Shown here one piece after another: positions 7,123 through 7,341 of a stretch of 7,341 nucleotides of DNA; within the stretch, counting starts at the first letter, position 1; the number at the start of each line of letters is the position of its first letter. This stretch comes from Actinomycetota bacterium (GTDB lineage Bacteria; Actinomycetota; Actinomycetes; S36-B12; UBA5976), in contig RGCY01000060.1 of NCBI GenBank assembly GCA_009918865.1, forward strand, positions 1 to 7,341, read 5' to 3'. The notes beneath the pieces were generated by a model. The model saw only the letters and a list, made by a program, of their open reading frames with translations. It ran no database searches and had not been told where the DNA came from. A program made the translations under genes and the position numbers.

Positions 7123-7341
7123 TCAGCGCTCAACCTCTCCACGGATGAATGCTTCGACTGCTGCAAACGCTTCATCGTCCGGCATCTGCACCGGCGGACT
7201 CTTCATGAAGTACGCCGAGGAGCTAAGAATCGGACCACCAATGCCGCGGTCTTTCGCAATCTTTGCTGCGCGCACGGCGTCGATGATGACACCAGCGGAG
7301 TTCGGGGAGTCCCAGACCTCAAGCTTGTACTCAAGGTTCAA
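7123..7341 (-). CDS. ino1: Inositol-3-phosphate synthase, C-terminal part (truncated by window edge)
   Basis: Converts glucose-6-phosphate to myo-inositol-phosphate with NAD, the first step toward phosphatidylinositol and, in many actinobacteria, mycothiol. Only the last 72 residues and stop are present; the rest lies beyond the right edge, so the first codon here is internal. The stretch LEYKLEVWDSPNSAGV (residues 3-18 of the fragment), DAVRAAKIAKDRGIGGP (21-37), SAYFMKSPP (42-50) and PDDEAFAAVEAFIRGE (54-69) closely match the C-terminus of mycobacterial Ino1 as I remember it, including the Lys of YKLEVWDSPNSAG and the closing FIxGE. A strong terminator follows. Nothing suggests the gene is broken. 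Confidence 0.95.
   Translation of the reverse strand: MNLEYKLEVWDSPNSAGVIIDAVRAAKIAKDRGIGGPILSSSAYFMKSPPVQMPDDEAFAAVEAFIRGEVER

Noticed and set aside
6891..7148. Plus-strand open frame of 85 codons across the MFS-ino1 gap
   Set aside because: It runs through the terminator hairpin and into the end of ino1, with no recognizable product or ribosome-binding site.

Overview
The window reads as a compact, moderately GC-rich actinobacterial chromosome segment. Three things point there. The block MurJ, DUF6049 envelope protein and CCA-adding enzyme is the actinobacterial arrangement found near the chromosome origin. The partial protein at the right edge closely resembles actinobacterial inositol-3-phosphate synthase. 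Several starts are GTG, and three genes have a TANNNT -10 box only 6 to 9 nt before the start codon, which is the layout of leaderless actinobacterial genes. I cannot place the organism below class level. It is ordinary chromosome: I see no mobile element, CRISPR array, tRNA or rRNA.

Layout, left to right. (1) 1-723, minus: N-terminal 241 residues of MurJ, the lipid II flippase, cut by the left edge. (2) 720-2927, minus: a secreted, membrane-anchored DUF6049 protein of about 735 residues whose stop overlaps the murJ start by 4 bp. (3) 2928-2995: a 68-bp divergent promoter region with the same hexamer, TACGCT, facing each way. (4) 2996-4429, plus: complete CCA tRNA nucleotidyltransferase with HD domain. 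(5) 4438-5475, minus and convergent with cca (8-bp gap): a lipoprotein carrying a stand-alone SGNH domain whose catalytic Ser and His positions appear to be replaced. (6) 5525-6892, minus: an MFS transporter of the MFS_3/EntS-like type with a long hydrophilic central loop. (7) 6893-7122: intergenic region with a strong 16-bp terminator hairpin closing the inositol gene. (8) 7123-7341, minus: C-terminal 73 codons of ino1, cut by the right edge.

Functionally, murJ plus DUF6049 looks like a translationally coupled envelope (peptidoglycan export) unit. cca is a tRNA 3'-end maturation gene fired from the shared divergent promoter. ino1 makes inositol-1-phosphate for phosphatidylinositol and, in many actinobacteria, mycothiol. 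The MFS and SGNH lipoprotein genes follow ino1 on the same strand, but the ino1 terminator and a promoter-like box before the lipoprotein suggest three separate transcripts rather than one operon.

The observation most worth following is the SGNH lipoprotein, which keeps the family framework (GD..., paired Cys, DxxxLT) but has GDDS where GDSH is usual and DGYR where DxxH is usual. It looks like a cell-surface pseudoenzyme.
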